From assembly GCA_011049715.1 (NCBI GenBank), contig DRHF01000364.1, forward strand, positions 1 through 33,444: a DNA stretch of 33,444 bases. Reading direction: 5' to 3'. The DNA comes from Desulfobacterales bacterium (GTDB lineage Bacteria > Desulfobacterota > Desulfobacteria > Desulfobacterales > UBA2156). Numbering within the stretch: the stretch's first letter is position 1; every line of letters starts with the position of its first letter. Below the pieces are notes generated by a model that worked only from the letters and a program-made list of their open reading frames with translations, was not told the origin of the DNA and ran no database searches. This document shows positions 1 to 8,675 of this stretch, piece by piece. The position numbers and the translations under genes are program-made.

Positions 1-176
1 AACAGACATGCAAAGCAAACGGCAATCTGGTTGTGCAGACTGCACCAACCAATCTTAAAAAGGATCTTCCGTTGTGGGGCGAACCCCGGTTTGATTCCCC
101 GGTCATGGGGCGGATTAAAAATCAATTAGATCCAAAAGGCATCATGAGTCCCGGCCGTTTTGTGGGGGGACTTTGA
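1..176 (+). CDS. FAD-linked oxidase C-terminus (GlcE/GlcD-like), partial
   Basis: This is the 3' end of a gene that begins before the window; the open frame runs from base 3 to the TGA at 174-176. The last residues (PVMGRIKNQLDPKGIMSPGR, then FVGGL) are the typical C-terminal signature of flavin-linked glycolate/lactate-type oxidases of the FAD_binding_4 family, closest in feel to GlcE-type subunits. The next gene is a GlcF-like iron-sulfur subunit starting 33 bases downstream, which supports a two- or three-subunit 2-hydroxyacid dehydrogenase that passes electrons from FAD to iron-sulfur clusters. Only about 57 residues are visible, so GlcD versus GlcE and the substrate cannot be decided. 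Confidence 0.8.
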   Translation, partial: QTCKANGNLVVQTAPTNLKKDLPLWGEPRFDSPVMGRIKNQLDPKGIMSPGRFVGGL

Positions 177-209
177 TTCTAATGTTACACGATGGAAAAG
201 GGAATCTGA

Positions 210-1370
210 ATGAATATTGTTCAAATGCGCAAATTGTCCTATGACGAGGTCGCCAGGTGCAACAAGTGCGGGTTTTGTCTGCCAAATTGTCCCATATATA
301 AAATTGAAGGGAAGGAATCTGCTGCTCCAAGGGGCCGAAACGCGATCACCCGGTTTGTGATCGAAGGGAAACTTGAGCTGAGCCCGGAGATCGAGAAATC
401 CATCTTTTCCTGTCTGGGGTGTGGCGCCTGCACTGCTGCCTGCCTCCCCAAAGTGGAAACAAAGGAATTGATCTTTCGCGATCGGGAATGTTTCGTTGGA
501 GAGGGTTTCTACCCAAAGGTGGCGGATCGTCTGGCCAAAACACTCGACCGAGAGCACAACATATCGGACGATGACAACGAGGAACGGGGCGAATGGCAGG
601 AGTTGATCAAGAATCTGCCTGAGCACGCATTTGAAAAAGAACACGCCGAAGTCATCTTCTTTGTTGGTTGCGTGGCGTCGTTTTTTCCCATGGTTCAGAA
701 GATCCCTGTAAATATGGCCCTCATTATGGAACAGGGAGGTGTGGATTTCACCATCCTTGGGGGTGAGGAATGGTGCTGTGGTTTTCCCCTGCTCGGCGCC
801 GGTATGCCGGATAAAATGAAGGTCCTTATGGCACACAATCTGGAAAAGGTGGAACAGGTCGGTGCCAAAACGATTGTGTTTACCTGTCCTTCCTGTTACC
901 ACACTTGGAAACATTTTTATAAAACAGATACAAAACTTTACCATGCGACCCAGCTGCTCGACGAACTGATCAAGGGCGGACAGATCACCCCTAAACCGAT
1001 CAACAAGACGGTTACCTATCATGATCCCTGTGATTTGGGCAGAAACAGCGGTATTTTTGAAGAACCCCGCAATGTGATCAAAGCGATTCCCGATATCAAG
1101 CTGGTCGAACTTCCGGAGAACCGACAGCTTTCGGTTTGCTGTGGCGGCGGCGGGAACCTCGAGATGGTCAATCCGGAACTCTCGGGCAAAGTGGCCCAGA
1201 TGAAGCTTGATACAATTCAAGCGACCGGTGCGGACATGGTGGTCACCGCATGCCAGCAATGCGTGCGCACCATGGCCAGCAGGGCCCGCAGGCAAAAGAT
1301 CGACCTGGCGGTCAAGGACCTGACGGAACTGGTGGCTGAGTCCCTCGGCCAGGAATTGCACGATCGCTAA
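210..1370 (+). CDS. GlcF/HdrD-like (Fe-S)-binding CCG-domain protein
   Basis: A 386-residue electron-transfer subunit. Two ferredoxin-type [4Fe-4S] motifs lie at the N-terminus (Cys17, 20, 23, 27 and Cys68, 71, 74, 78). Two complete CCG domains follow: Cys154, Cys189-Cys190, Cys226/Cys229 and Cys274, Cys310-Cys311, Cys348/Cys351. This order is typical of the glycolate oxidase iron-sulfur subunit GlcF and of HdrD-like proteins. In sulfate reducers such proteins pass electrons from 2-hydroxyacid oxidation to quinones or thiol carriers. No membrane segment is obvious, so it is probably cytoplasmic and membrane-associated through a partner. The ATG at 210 follows AAGGGA at 198-203. It sits directly behind the FAD oxidase end and probably forms one complex with it. 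The substrate (glycolate, lactate or another hydroxyacid) is inference. Confidence 0.88.
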   Translation: MNIVQMRKLSYDEVARCNKCGFCLPNCPIYKIEGKESAAPRGRNAITRFVIEGKLELSPEIEKSIFSCLGCGACTAACLPKVETKELIFRDRECFVGEGFYPKVADRLAKTLDREHNISDDDNEERGEWQELIKNLPEHAFEKEHAEVIFFVGCVASFFPMVQKIPVNMALIMEQGGVDFTILGGEEWCCGFPLLGAGMPDKMKVLMAHNLEKVEQVGAKTIVFTCPSCYHTWKHFYKTDTKLYHATQLLDELIKGGQITPKPINKTVTYHDPCDLGRNSGIFEEPRNVIKAIPDIKLVELPENRQLSVCCGGGGNLEMVNPELSGKVAQMKLDTIQATGADMVVTACQQCVRTMASRARRQKIDLAVKDLTELVAESLGQELHDR

Positions 1371-1414
1371 AACCAATATGTTACTCTGTCGTTAACCTAT
1401 AATGGAGAGAAAGC

Positions 1415-2191
1415 ATGGGTTTAAAAAAAGAGATGCGGCTTTTAGCCCGGGCTGAGAAGGATAAAAATCCGATCGGGCCGATTTCGGATCGTTTTTCAGA
1501 AGGATTATCCATAGAGGATGCCCATATAATCTGTGAAGGGAACATTCAAAACAGATTGAAAGCAGGCGAGAATCTGGTCGGGTATAAAATCGGATTTACC
1601 AATATTCCCGCCCGGGAAAAGATGGGCTGGCCGGATTCTATCTATGGGTATATCATGGATTCGATGGTCTTGAAAAGCGGCGCACAGGTGCCGGTGAACG
1701 ATTTGATCGCACCAAAAATCGAGTGCGAAATCTGCTTTAAACTGGGCAGGGATCTCGGAGGCAAAATGCTTGAAGTAGAAGAGGTTCTGGAGGCAACCGC
1801 AGGTGTGAGCGCATCTTTTGAGATCTGTGATTCTCGCTTTTTAGGCTGGAACTGTCCTTTTCCCGATATTTACGCAGATAACGGGTTCGCAGGCCGTATC
1901 GTTCTGCCCGATCAATGGCAGCCGGTAAGCCAGGTGGACCTGCGCGGTGAAACGGTCACGATGTCTCAAGATGGCGCTGAGGTTGGAGAAGGGATAGGAG
2001 AATCAGCCATGGGGCATCCCGCCAGAGCCGTATCCTGGTTGGCAGATAAACTGGCCGATCGCAATAAAGGATTGAAGGCCGGGCAGTTGATAATGACCGG
2101 CACCCTTACCCCGATCTTGGCGATGGAGAAAGGTTCCACCTACACCGCGAGCTTTTTGAGTCTGGGTAAGGTTAATATAACCTTCATATAA
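1415..2191 (+). CDS. 2-keto-4-pentenoate hydratase-like (FAH superfamily)
   Basis: A 258-residue protein resembling 2-oxopent-4-enoate hydratase / 4-oxalocrotonate decarboxylase (MhpD family) over its full length. Recognisable stretches are the N-terminal VGYKIGFTN segment, Glu103-x-Glu105 in KIECEICF and Glu136 in SFEICDSR. In spacing, these are good candidates for the carboxylate metal ligands of MhpD-type enzymes. Members hydrate 2-hydroxydienoates from meta-cleavage of aromatics, but many anaerobes carry divergent homologues of unknown substrate. The ATG at 1415 follows GGAGAG at 1404-1409. It lies between the GlcF-like and LarA-like genes with short spacers, so it is probably cotranscribed. 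That context suggests hydroxy- or keto-acid metabolism rather than oxygen-dependent aromatic cleavage. The exact reaction is not known. Confidence 0.8.
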   Translation: MGLKKEMRLLARAEKDKNPIGPISDRFSEGLSIEDAHIICEGNIQNRLKAGENLVGYKIGFTNIPAREKMGWPDSIYGYIMDSMVLKSGAQVPVNDLIAPKIECEICFKLGRDLGGKMLEVEEVLEATAGVSASFEICDSRFLGWNCPFPDIYADNGFAGRIVLPDQWQPVSQVDLRGETVTMSQDGAEVGEGIGESAMGHPARAVSWLADKLADRNKGLKAGQLIMTGTLTPILAMEKGSTYTASFLSLGKVNITFI

Positions 2192-2240
2192 ATGGAGAAT
2201 CTGCTCGGCTATCCGGTTCACACCGATTTTGGAGCATGAC

Positions 2241-3668
2241 ATGGGAGATATTCGGAAAGATATTCTCGATAAAGCGGACATCAGGGGTTGGAAAAACGTT
2301 GAAGTGGCGTTTGGAGATGGTTTTCTTCAAATATTTGTCCCCTCTGAATGTGCTGTTTTAAATATGAAAAAAATGCCTCCTCTGGCTCAATCGAAATCAG
2401 AAATTCTAAACACTCTAAATCACCCGATCGGATCACCCCACCTATCGGAAATCATTCGTTCTAAAGGCAAACCGGTTGCAGACACGACCGTTTGCGTGAC
2501 CGTCTCTGACATCACCCGTCCCGCACCCTACAAAGGTGAGAACGGAATTTTGCCCCCACTTTTTGACATCATCGAACAGACCGGCGTCAAACGGGAGAAT
2601 ATCGTCATTGTTATCGGAAACGGCATGCACCGTCCCAGCACGCTTGAGGAAAGAATCGGGATGTATGGCCGGGATGTGGTCGATAGCTACCGGATCGTGG
2701 ATCATGATTGTGAGGATTTGTCATCACAGGTGCTGGCCGCCCACACCACCAGAGGGACCGAAGTATACTTAAATAAAATCTTTTATCAATCTGATGTCAA
2801 GATCATTACCGGGCTGGTGGAGAGCCATTTCATGGTAGGCATATCCGGTGGAAGAAAGGCGGTATGCCCGGCACTGGTAAACACCAAAACCATAGAGAAA
2901 TTTCATGGAGTTGAGTTTCTTGAGCATCCGAATGCAACCAATTTAATACTGGATGGCAATCCCTGCCATGAGGAGGCTTTGGAAGTTGCCAAAACCGTTG
3001 GTGTGGATTTCATGATTAGCACCACCTTGGACAATGAGTTGTCGATTACCGGCGTCTTTGCAGGCGATCTGGTAAAAGCGCACCTTGCGGCTTTTGAAGC
3101 AATGAAGGAATTTGTGTGCATACCGATTCATGACCCCTATGATATTGTTTTAACCCATGCCGGCTATGTTGGAAGGGACCATTATCAAAGTGTAAAGGCA
3201 GCGGTCAATGCCATGCCCGCAGTCAAGGAAAAAGGCATCATTGTGATGGTGGCAAATAACAATGATGTTGAACCGATCGGTTCCCAGGAATATCAAACAC
3301 TTCTTCATCTGTTTAAAATGCTGGGTCCTGATCGCTATATTTCGATCCTGCGACATCCGGACTGGCTGTTTACAAAAGATCAGTGGGAGCCCGAAATGTG
3401 GGGAAAGCCGTTTCGGAAGGTGGGCGATGATGGATTGATATATTGCTCTCCCCAAATACCCAAAGATAATTTTAAGATTATCCCGGGGGTGAGCGGATAT
3501 GACTTTATTCCGGAAAAGAGTGAATTTGAATCAGACGCTGAAAAAGCCACCGCCATGTTTCAAAATGCCATCATTTATGCGGTCCATCATCCCAGATTTA
3601 ATGGAAAAAAACCGACCATCGCCTTCATCGAGGAGGGCCCGTACGCGATTCCGATGGCAGAGGGTTAA
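2241..3668 (+). CDS. LarA-like (DUF2088) nickel-pincer racemase family protein
   Basis: Numbered from the ATG at 2241, a 475-residue LarA-family protein. LarA of Lactobacillus interconverts D- and L-lactate with a nickel-pincer nucleotide held through His108, His174, Lys184 and His200. Here the matching residues are His130 (MHRPST), His196 (ESHF), Lys206 (SGGRK) and His222 (KFHG). Their spacing of 66, 10 and 16 is the same, so the cofactor site looks intact. The frame stays open upstream to a TTG at 2229, but GGAG at 2231-2234 lies six bases before the ATG at 2241, which I therefore prefer. Genes for cofactor synthesis (larB, larC, larE) are not in this window. Next to a hydroxyacid oxidase, a 2-hydroxyacid racemase or epimerase role is likely; the family accepts many substrates besides lactate, so the substrate is open. 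Confidence 0.85.
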   Translation: MGDIRKDILDKADIRGWKNVEVAFGDGFLQIFVPSECAVLNMKKMPPLAQSKSEILNTLNHPIGSPHLSEIIRSKGKPVADTTVCVTVSDITRPAPYKGENGILPPLFDIIEQTGVKRENIVIVIGNGMHRPSTLEERIGMYGRDVVDSYRIVDHDCEDLSSQVLAAHTTRGTEVYLNKIFYQSDVKIITGLVESHFMVGISGGRKAVCPALVNTKTIEKFHGVEFLEHPNATNLILDGNPCHEEALEVAKTVGVDFMISTTLDNELSITGVFAGDLVKAHLAAFEAMKEFVCIPIHDPYDIVLTHAGYVGRDHYQSVKAAVNAMPAVKEKGIIVMVANNNDVEPIGSQEYQTLLHLFKMLGPDRYISILRHPDWLFTKDQWEPEMWGKPFRKVGDDGLIYCSPQIPKDNFKIIPGVSGYDFIPEKSEFESDAEKATAMFQNAIIYAVHHPRFNGKKPTIAFIEEGPYAIPMAEG

Positions 3669-3676
3669 TGCCTTCC

Positions 3677-3693
3677 CAGGCAGCCTGTTTTTT
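3677..3693 (+). terminator. Weak candidate intrinsic terminator after the larA-like gene
   Basis: CAGG (3677-3680), a three-base loop and CCTG (3684-3687) are followed by six T residues (3688-3693). It lies nine bases after the larA-like stop and between two convergent genes, where a terminator is expected. The stem has only four pairs, so this is tentative. Confidence 0.35.
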
Positions 3694-3717
3694 CCTTTCA
3701 GCCTTATTTACCTTCGG

Positions 3718-6246
3718 TCAACCGGTTCGTATCTCTTCAAACCTATCTCCGGTCTCAGGTTCCGGCAGCTTCAGCTCTGTGATAAGCACGCCGATGACCG
3801 ATAGGATGGAAAACACAAATACCCGCCACACACAGTTTATAGCTATGACAGATGGTCCGATGGATATAGTATGAATTAGAACCGGTGATAAGACACCATA
3901 TAAAACTCCAATAACTGCACCGCATATCGTCCCACTGATTACTCTTTTCCACAGTGAGGCCCCACCGGCTCCCAGTGTAACGACTGACCCGCAAACCAAG
4001 GATACTACCAATGCAAAAAACCAAATAGCCCTTAAACTCGGCAGTTCGGCGAAATGCATATAATAAATAAAATCGACTAGTAAAAATAGCCCTGTTCCGG
4101 CAAGCACGCATAAGAAAACGTGCCAATATCGCGGCGGTATGGCAGCTCGCCAATCACCGCGCTTTCTCATCCGGCGTCGGATGGTTAAGGGCCAATTGTA
4201 AAATACGTTAAACACGGTGTGCTCCAGCAAGGCCCCTCTCTCGCCAAACACGGGAACCGCATGGACGGCTTCGGTAGACCAGTGACCGGCCATAAACCTA
4301 GCCAGGGTTGGATACCGATAGGTCATCTGAATCGGAAAAGCCAGATAACCGATATACTTAAAAAATCCGAGAAAGACCGCAATATTGTAATCCTTAAAAT
4401 TTCGCTCCTGAATGACCAGGTATACAACGTAAAGTCCGCGAACCAAAGACCCCGGGGATATCGGTACCACCTGAAAGGCTGCAATAATCGCAGCCCCATG
4501 CAACAATGCCGTACCGGGTGGCAGTTCAGGATGGGTTACATAATAAATAATAGCGACCATCACGGATACAACCTGAGTAACCGGCAGCGTACATACATGC
4601 ACAGCCAGGCTTTTTAGATACTTCTGGATAAACGGTTCCTTGATCTGGCGTAGAATAAAATCGGCATCCTCAACACTGAGCAGATGTTTTTCCTGTCCTT
4701 CGGTGACCATATCCCGCAGCCATTGTTCGCGCAGGTCGTGGTCAAAATACAGGCGAATTGGTCTTCGTAAATAGAAGTCCACCCGCTCCTTGGCATACTG
4801 CCAATCCGTAACACACTTATGCAATCCCACCGGCAACAAGGATAATGGAAGGTGATATAAAACAGGCCACGGGTGTCTCGCCAACTTCAGGGACCTCTCG
4901 TTTTCCAGCCTCCCTGATCTGTGCCAGCTGACCGTCAGTTCAATAGCCTTTGCGCGAATTGCTCGACGCAGATAGTCCTGACTTGTCAGTATGGCTTTGT
5001 AATGTTTGCGCCAATAGGCCTGACCCCAAATTCGTCGAAAAAACCGTCCAATAAACGGAATCAGGCCGAGAAAAGAAAACAGGAAAGCTAGAAAAAAACT
5101 GTTCTGCAATTTCGCATGCCATCGCGAATCGATTAAATTTCGAATGCGCCACCCGGTAACCGCACTGCGCCGCATGGTTGACCATAGGCGAGGGCTGTAA
5201 ATAAGGCGTAGATTATTGTGGGTAATATCAGGTATGGAATTTCGATAGACTTGTTCAGAGGCTTTTAATTCTTCCAGCAGCTGGGTCATATCGGCAAACT
5301 CGTCTTCATGGGTAGAAATAAATTGCTCCAGCTTTTCGATGTTGCCGCGATCAAACTGCACAAGGCTTTTGCGCCCAAGACCCTGGACGATCAATTTAAA
5401 ATCCCCCGGGCTCATCGGCAAAAAAGGCAGGAGTGCAAGTCCTGCCCGAAAATCGACAGCAACCAATCCGCCGTCCGTAGTTTCATCTGTATGGTTTCTT
5501 TTCAAACAGTTCGGTTGGCTTTTCCAGGTCGACCACTCATACTGCCGAGCGAATTCATGAGCACCCAACTGATGCAACAATTCAACAAATTCATGCATGA
5601 ACGTATATTTGGCACGATATTCCGGTGACCCAAGATGTTTAACATCAACATTTTTGCCTTTAAACCAGCGTTTTAGAAGATCCAGGCGGTCATCCACCTC
5701 CAGCCGCCACGTGCGCCCCTCAACCCATTCGCTCAATTCGCCACAACTACCTAGAACCGAGTCCACAAAAGTTGCATGGATATCCACCACGCTAGTTTCA
5801 TCACCAAACCTTATTTTAGCTCCCCGCCGAATAAATTTTTGCCAAAGTGCTCCGGCACGTGCTGCATCTGGGTTCACCTGAAGCTGAAAGGGTCCCTGGA
5901 ATCCAATCCAATACAGGGTATTGCGGAAAAACCGCGAAAATCCGGACGGGGGTATTAAGATTTTCATGGCATACATTCCCCCTTCATGAAGATCTCGAAA
6001 AGACCCGTTCTCAGCCTCCACCTCGATGACCTTCACGCGGTAAACCTGGCCGGCAAACCCGCCCCCGACAAATTTATCGACAAAAAGACGCACCCGTCCT
6101 TCAGCTGCTGAGTTTACACCTGTTACATCATAATCCAATTCCGTCCCCGCTTCATAGCGCTCAATGCGCATGGGGCGATACACGTTGGTATGTTGAAATT
6201 GTTTTTCTAGCCTTCTGTAAATATCAGTTGCGCAGTCTGCTTCCAT
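3718..6246 (-). CDS. Large membrane protein with kinase-like N-terminal domain
   Basis: An 842-residue protein I do not recognise as a named family. The first roughly 270 residues look soluble and have protein-kinase-like landmarks: a glycine-rich loop (GGGFAGQVYR, 61-70), a VAIK-like lysine (Lys95 in MYAMKIL) and a DFG-like VDFRAG (264-269, Asp265). A helical, basic middle region follows. From about residue 390 there are several hydrophobic segments, with a loop PISPGSLVRGLYVVYLVI in the C-terminal half. This could be an atypical (ABC1/UbiB- or aminoglycoside-kinase-like) kinase fused to a polytopic membrane domain, or a pseudokinase, because no clear HxD catalytic loop is visible. The gene is convergent with the larA-like gene and divergent from mttB, with no operon partner. 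The ATG at 6246 has only a weak ribosome site. Confidence 0.65.
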   Translation of the reverse strand: MEADCATDIYRRLEKQFQHTNVYRPMRIERYEAGTELDYDVTGVNSAAEGRVRLFVDKFVGGGFAGQVYRVKVIEVEAENGSFRDLHEGGMYAMKILIPPSGFSRFFRNTLYWIGFQGPFQLQVNPDAARAGALWQKFIRRGAKIRFGDETSVVDIHATFVDSVLGSCGELSEWVEGRTWRLEVDDRLDLLKRWFKGKNVDVKHLGSPEYRAKYTFMHEFVELLHQLGAHEFARQYEWSTWKSQPNCLKRNHTDETTDGGLVAVDFRAGLALLPFLPMSPGDFKLIVQGLGRKSLVQFDRGNIEKLEQFISTHEDEFADMTQLLEELKASEQVYRNSIPDITHNNLRLIYSPRLWSTMRRSAVTGWRIRNLIDSRWHAKLQNSFFLAFLFSFLGLIPFIGRFFRRIWGQAYWRKHYKAILTSQDYLRRAIRAKAIELTVSWHRSGRLENERSLKLARHPWPVLYHLPLSLLPVGLHKCVTDWQYAKERVDFYLRRPIRLYFDHDLREQWLRDMVTEGQEKHLLSVEDADFILRQIKEPFIQKYLKSLAVHVCTLPVTQVVSVMVAIIYYVTHPELPPGTALLHGAAIIAAFQVVPISPGSLVRGLYVVYLVIQERNFKDYNIAVFLGFFKYIGYLAFPIQMTYRYPTLARFMAGHWSTEAVHAVPVFGERGALLEHTVFNVFYNWPLTIRRRMRKRGDWRAAIPPRYWHVFLCVLAGTGLFLLVDFIYYMHFAELPSLRAIWFFALVVSLVCGSVVTLGAGGASLWKRVISGTICGAVIGVLYGVLSPVLIHTISIGPSVIAINCVWRVFVFSILSVIGVLITELKLPEPETGDRFEEIRTG

Positions 6247-6543
6247 TCTCTAATTCATAACCCGGATAAATCGGAAAAGTTAAAAGTAATCTAAATCATC
6301 ACATAACTCACAGCGCAAATCAATGTAATCTATACGATACGGTGAGCATAAACGGTTTTTCAGCGTCCGCAATCGGTCTTCCGTATTGTGCGGCCAATAA
6401 AACGCCCAGACCGTAAAGGGTGAAGGATTTATAACTTTTGGTTATTATAATTCTGAACATTATTATTTTGACTAATATTTTGTATTGGTCTAATTGTTTT
6501 AAAAATTTAACGGAACTACCCAGTAAAAAGGAGGCAACACAAC
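6247..6543. other. Divergent intergenic region upstream of mttB
   Basis: This region separates the minus-strand membrane protein from mttB and should hold promoters for both. It is AT-rich. Possible sigma-70 elements on the plus strand are a perfect TATAAT at 6446-6451 without a good -35, and TTGACT at 6468-6473 with TCTAAT at 6489-6494 (15-base spacer, short). A strong Shine-Dalgarno AAGGAGG at 6528-6534 precedes the mttB ATG by nine bases. I see no RNA gene or riboswitch that I can support. Confidence 0.4.
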
Positions 6544-8028
6544 ATGGCCAAAAGAAATAAACAAGCTGGAACACTTTGTATGTCAGGGCTTGGGCTTAAC
6601 TTTCTCACCAATGACGATCTGGACCGAATCCATCTGGCGACACTAGACATGCTGTGGGACATCGGTGTAAAGGTGAAAAGCAAAAAGGCTTTGGAAATTT
6701 TTGACGGCAGCGGCTGCACCATAAACCCACACACTCAAATTGTCAAAATTCCCGCCCACATTGTCGAAGATGCAATTCGAGACTGCCCGCCGACATTTAG
6801 AGCTTGCGCGCGAAACCCTGAAAACGATTACATTTGCGAAAAAGATCGAACCGGATTTGTCAACTTTGGCGAAGCGCCGCAAATGATCGATCCGCAGGAT
6901 AAAAAATTAAGACTTCCGAAAAAAAAAGATGTAGATGATTGCACCCGGCTTTTGGATGCCCTGGAGCAGATCATCGTTTTTGAGAGGCCTCTGACCCCGA
7001 GTGATGTGGAGCAAGACGTGGTCTGCATTTACAATACGAGATCCTTTTTAAGCAATTGTACCAAACACGGCTATATCGGCATCAATTCGGAAGAGAATAT
7101 GCGTACCTGCTTCAAAATGGGATCGCTCGTTGCCGGCGGAGAGGATAAATTTAGAGAGAGACCCCTCTTTTCTACGACGTGCGACCCAATCAGCCCTTTA
7201 CTGCATGCCGAGGATGCGGTGGATGTCTTCATTGAAGCATGTCGCCTGGGGGTTCCCTCAAAAATCAACCCCATGGGGCTGATTGGCGGTACGACTTGCA
7301 TAAATATGGCCAGCACCCTGGTCACACATAACGCCGAAGTATTGAGCATGATCGTTCTGGGCCAATCCGTCCGCCGGGGTCACCCTCTGGTTTATGGGTC
7401 GACGACCGGTATCCTGGACCTGAAAACATGCCTGGCCGCCGTCGGAGCCCCTGAATCGGCACTGTTTAGTGCGGCGATTGCCAAACTGGCACAGTTTTAT
7501 AAAGTTCCGTCCTGGGTCGCAGGCGGGTAGAGCGACAGCAAGGTACCTGACGCTCAAGCAGCCCATGAGTTTACCTTAACAGCCGTTTTACCAGCGTTGG
7601 CAGGTGCCAACCTGATCTATGGCGTCGGGATGCTTGACAGCGGGTTAACCTGGGATTATGCCCAGGCGGTGATGCAAAATGAAATGCTTGAGATGGTTTT
7701 GAGAACAGTCCGGGGTGTTGACATCAGTGACGAGGAATTCGCATTTGATGTCGTCAAAGAGGTAGGCCCGGGAGGTGAATTTATATCTCACGATCATACA
7801 TTTCAGCGCATGCACCAGCAAACCTATGGAAAATTGATCGACCGCAGAAGTCGCGAAACATGGGAAAAATCCGGCCGACCGGATTTTGTCGAGAAGGCCT
7901 ATGCGCGGGCCATGGACATTTTCAGTACCCATAAACCCGAACCCCTGCCAGATGGTATTCAAAAAGGGATAGATTCGATTTTCGAGGAAGCCGAAGCGGC
8001 CAGTAAAGAAAAGAAGTTAAAAAACTAG
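6544..8028 (+). CDS. mttB: Trimethylamine methyltransferase MttB with in-frame UAG (pyrrolysine)
   Basis: Read through one in-frame TAG (7528-7530), this is a 494-residue protein, the length expected for MttB. MttB moves a methyl group from trimethylamine to a corrinoid protein (MttC), and pyrrolysine at the UAG position forms the active site. Frame and homology continue without a break: SWVAGG precedes the amber codon and SDSKVPDAQAAHE follows it, as in known pyrrolysine MttB proteins, and the codon is residue 329, about two-thirds along. A conventional gene caller would split the gene at 7530 or start a second ORF near 7597. The AAGGAGG site at 6528-6534 fixes the start. The final stop is also TAG (8026-8028), with a TGA backup at 8089-8091. 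No mttC, corrinoid activator or pyl gene is in the window. A nonsense mutation is the alternative, but precise position and full conservation argue against it. Confidence 0.9.
7530..7555 (+). promoter_or_regulatory. Small hairpin directly after the mttB UAG codon
   Basis: GAGCG (7530-7534, starting at the G of the amber codon) can pair with CGCTC (7551-7555) around a 16-base loop that itself contains the palindrome GGTACC. A stem just 3' of UAG recalls the PYLIS element proposed for mtmB. Such elements are not conserved in mttB genes, and five pairs can arise by chance. Confidence 0.25.
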
Positions 8029-8102
8029 CCGGCCAAGGCATCCATTAACCAGTATGTGAACAGTGCGTCTGTGAACACGTCCGGTTTTTGATTTGTTAGC
8101 GA

Positions 8103-8675
8103 TCAACATAATTCTAGCCTCATAATCGGACGTGTAGGTGAACGTCGAACTACCTCTTTAAACCCCGCACGAATGAATGCCTTTGGTATGCCGGTCCACG
8201 CAAAAGCAGGTGGTATATCTTTCTCAGATTTGGGTTCAACAGGATAACCTTCCACCAATTCTGCACCTTGAGATTTGGCATATTCACTTGCAGCTCGCAA
8301 AAGCTCGATTGAAACACCCTTTTTTCTAAATGACTTTTCAATAAACAGACAGGCGACAGACCAACACGTACGGTTATCAATGGGCTGAAGTATGCGAGAT
8401 CTTAATAAGGCTGGATAGCTGCTTCTAGGGGCAATGGCGCACCAACCGATTGCTTCAGTTTTGTGGTATGCCAAAATACCGGGAACTTCTCCTGAGTCGA
8501 CAATGGCCTTCATGGCAAGTTTGTTGCCGGCTCCTTTTTGCGACTCAAACTGTTTCCTCGTAAGACGCCAAAGCATGCACCAGCACCCGCCACATGCCCC
8601 TCGCTCACCAAACAAGGACACAAAGTCGTCCCATTGGTCTATGGCCAGTGGTTGAAATGATAATTCTATGGACAT
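8103..8675 (-). CDS. GNAT family N-acetyltransferase
   Basis: A 190-residue protein with the GNAT fold pattern. The strand WSVACLFIEKSFRKKGVSIELLRAA (around residues 104-128) gives the acetyl-CoA binding segment; the usual R/Q-x-x-G-x-G/A signature appears in a modified form as RKKGVS. The N-terminal GERGACGGCWCMLWR segment, with three closely spaced cysteines, and the C-terminal YPVEP...AFAWTGIPKAFIRAGF are typical of a small bacterial acetyltransferase subgroup with no assigned substrate. It is convergent with mttB and stands alone, so context gives no function. The start ATG (complement at 8673-8675) gives the full N-terminal domain. Confidence 0.82.
   Translation of the reverse strand: MSIELSFQPLAIDQWDDFVSLFGERGACGGCWCMLWRLTRKQFESQKGAGNKLAMKAIVDSGEVPGILAYHKTEAIGWCAIAPRSSYPALLRSRILQPIDNRTCWSVACLFIEKSFRKKGVSIELLRAASEYAKSQGAELVEGYPVEPKSEKDIPPAFAWTGIPKAFIRAGFKEVVRRSPTRPIMRLELC

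Noticed and set aside
126-1376. Long minus-strand open frame of 416 residues
   Set aside because: It lies opposite the GlcF-like gene, whose cysteine motifs are unmistakable; the minus-strand translation has no recognisable domain and is a codon-bias shadow.
7528-7530. Nonsense mutation or sequencing error splitting mttB into two genes
   Set aside because: The TAG is at the known pyrrolysine position, in the expected sequence context, with no frameshift and a normal total length.
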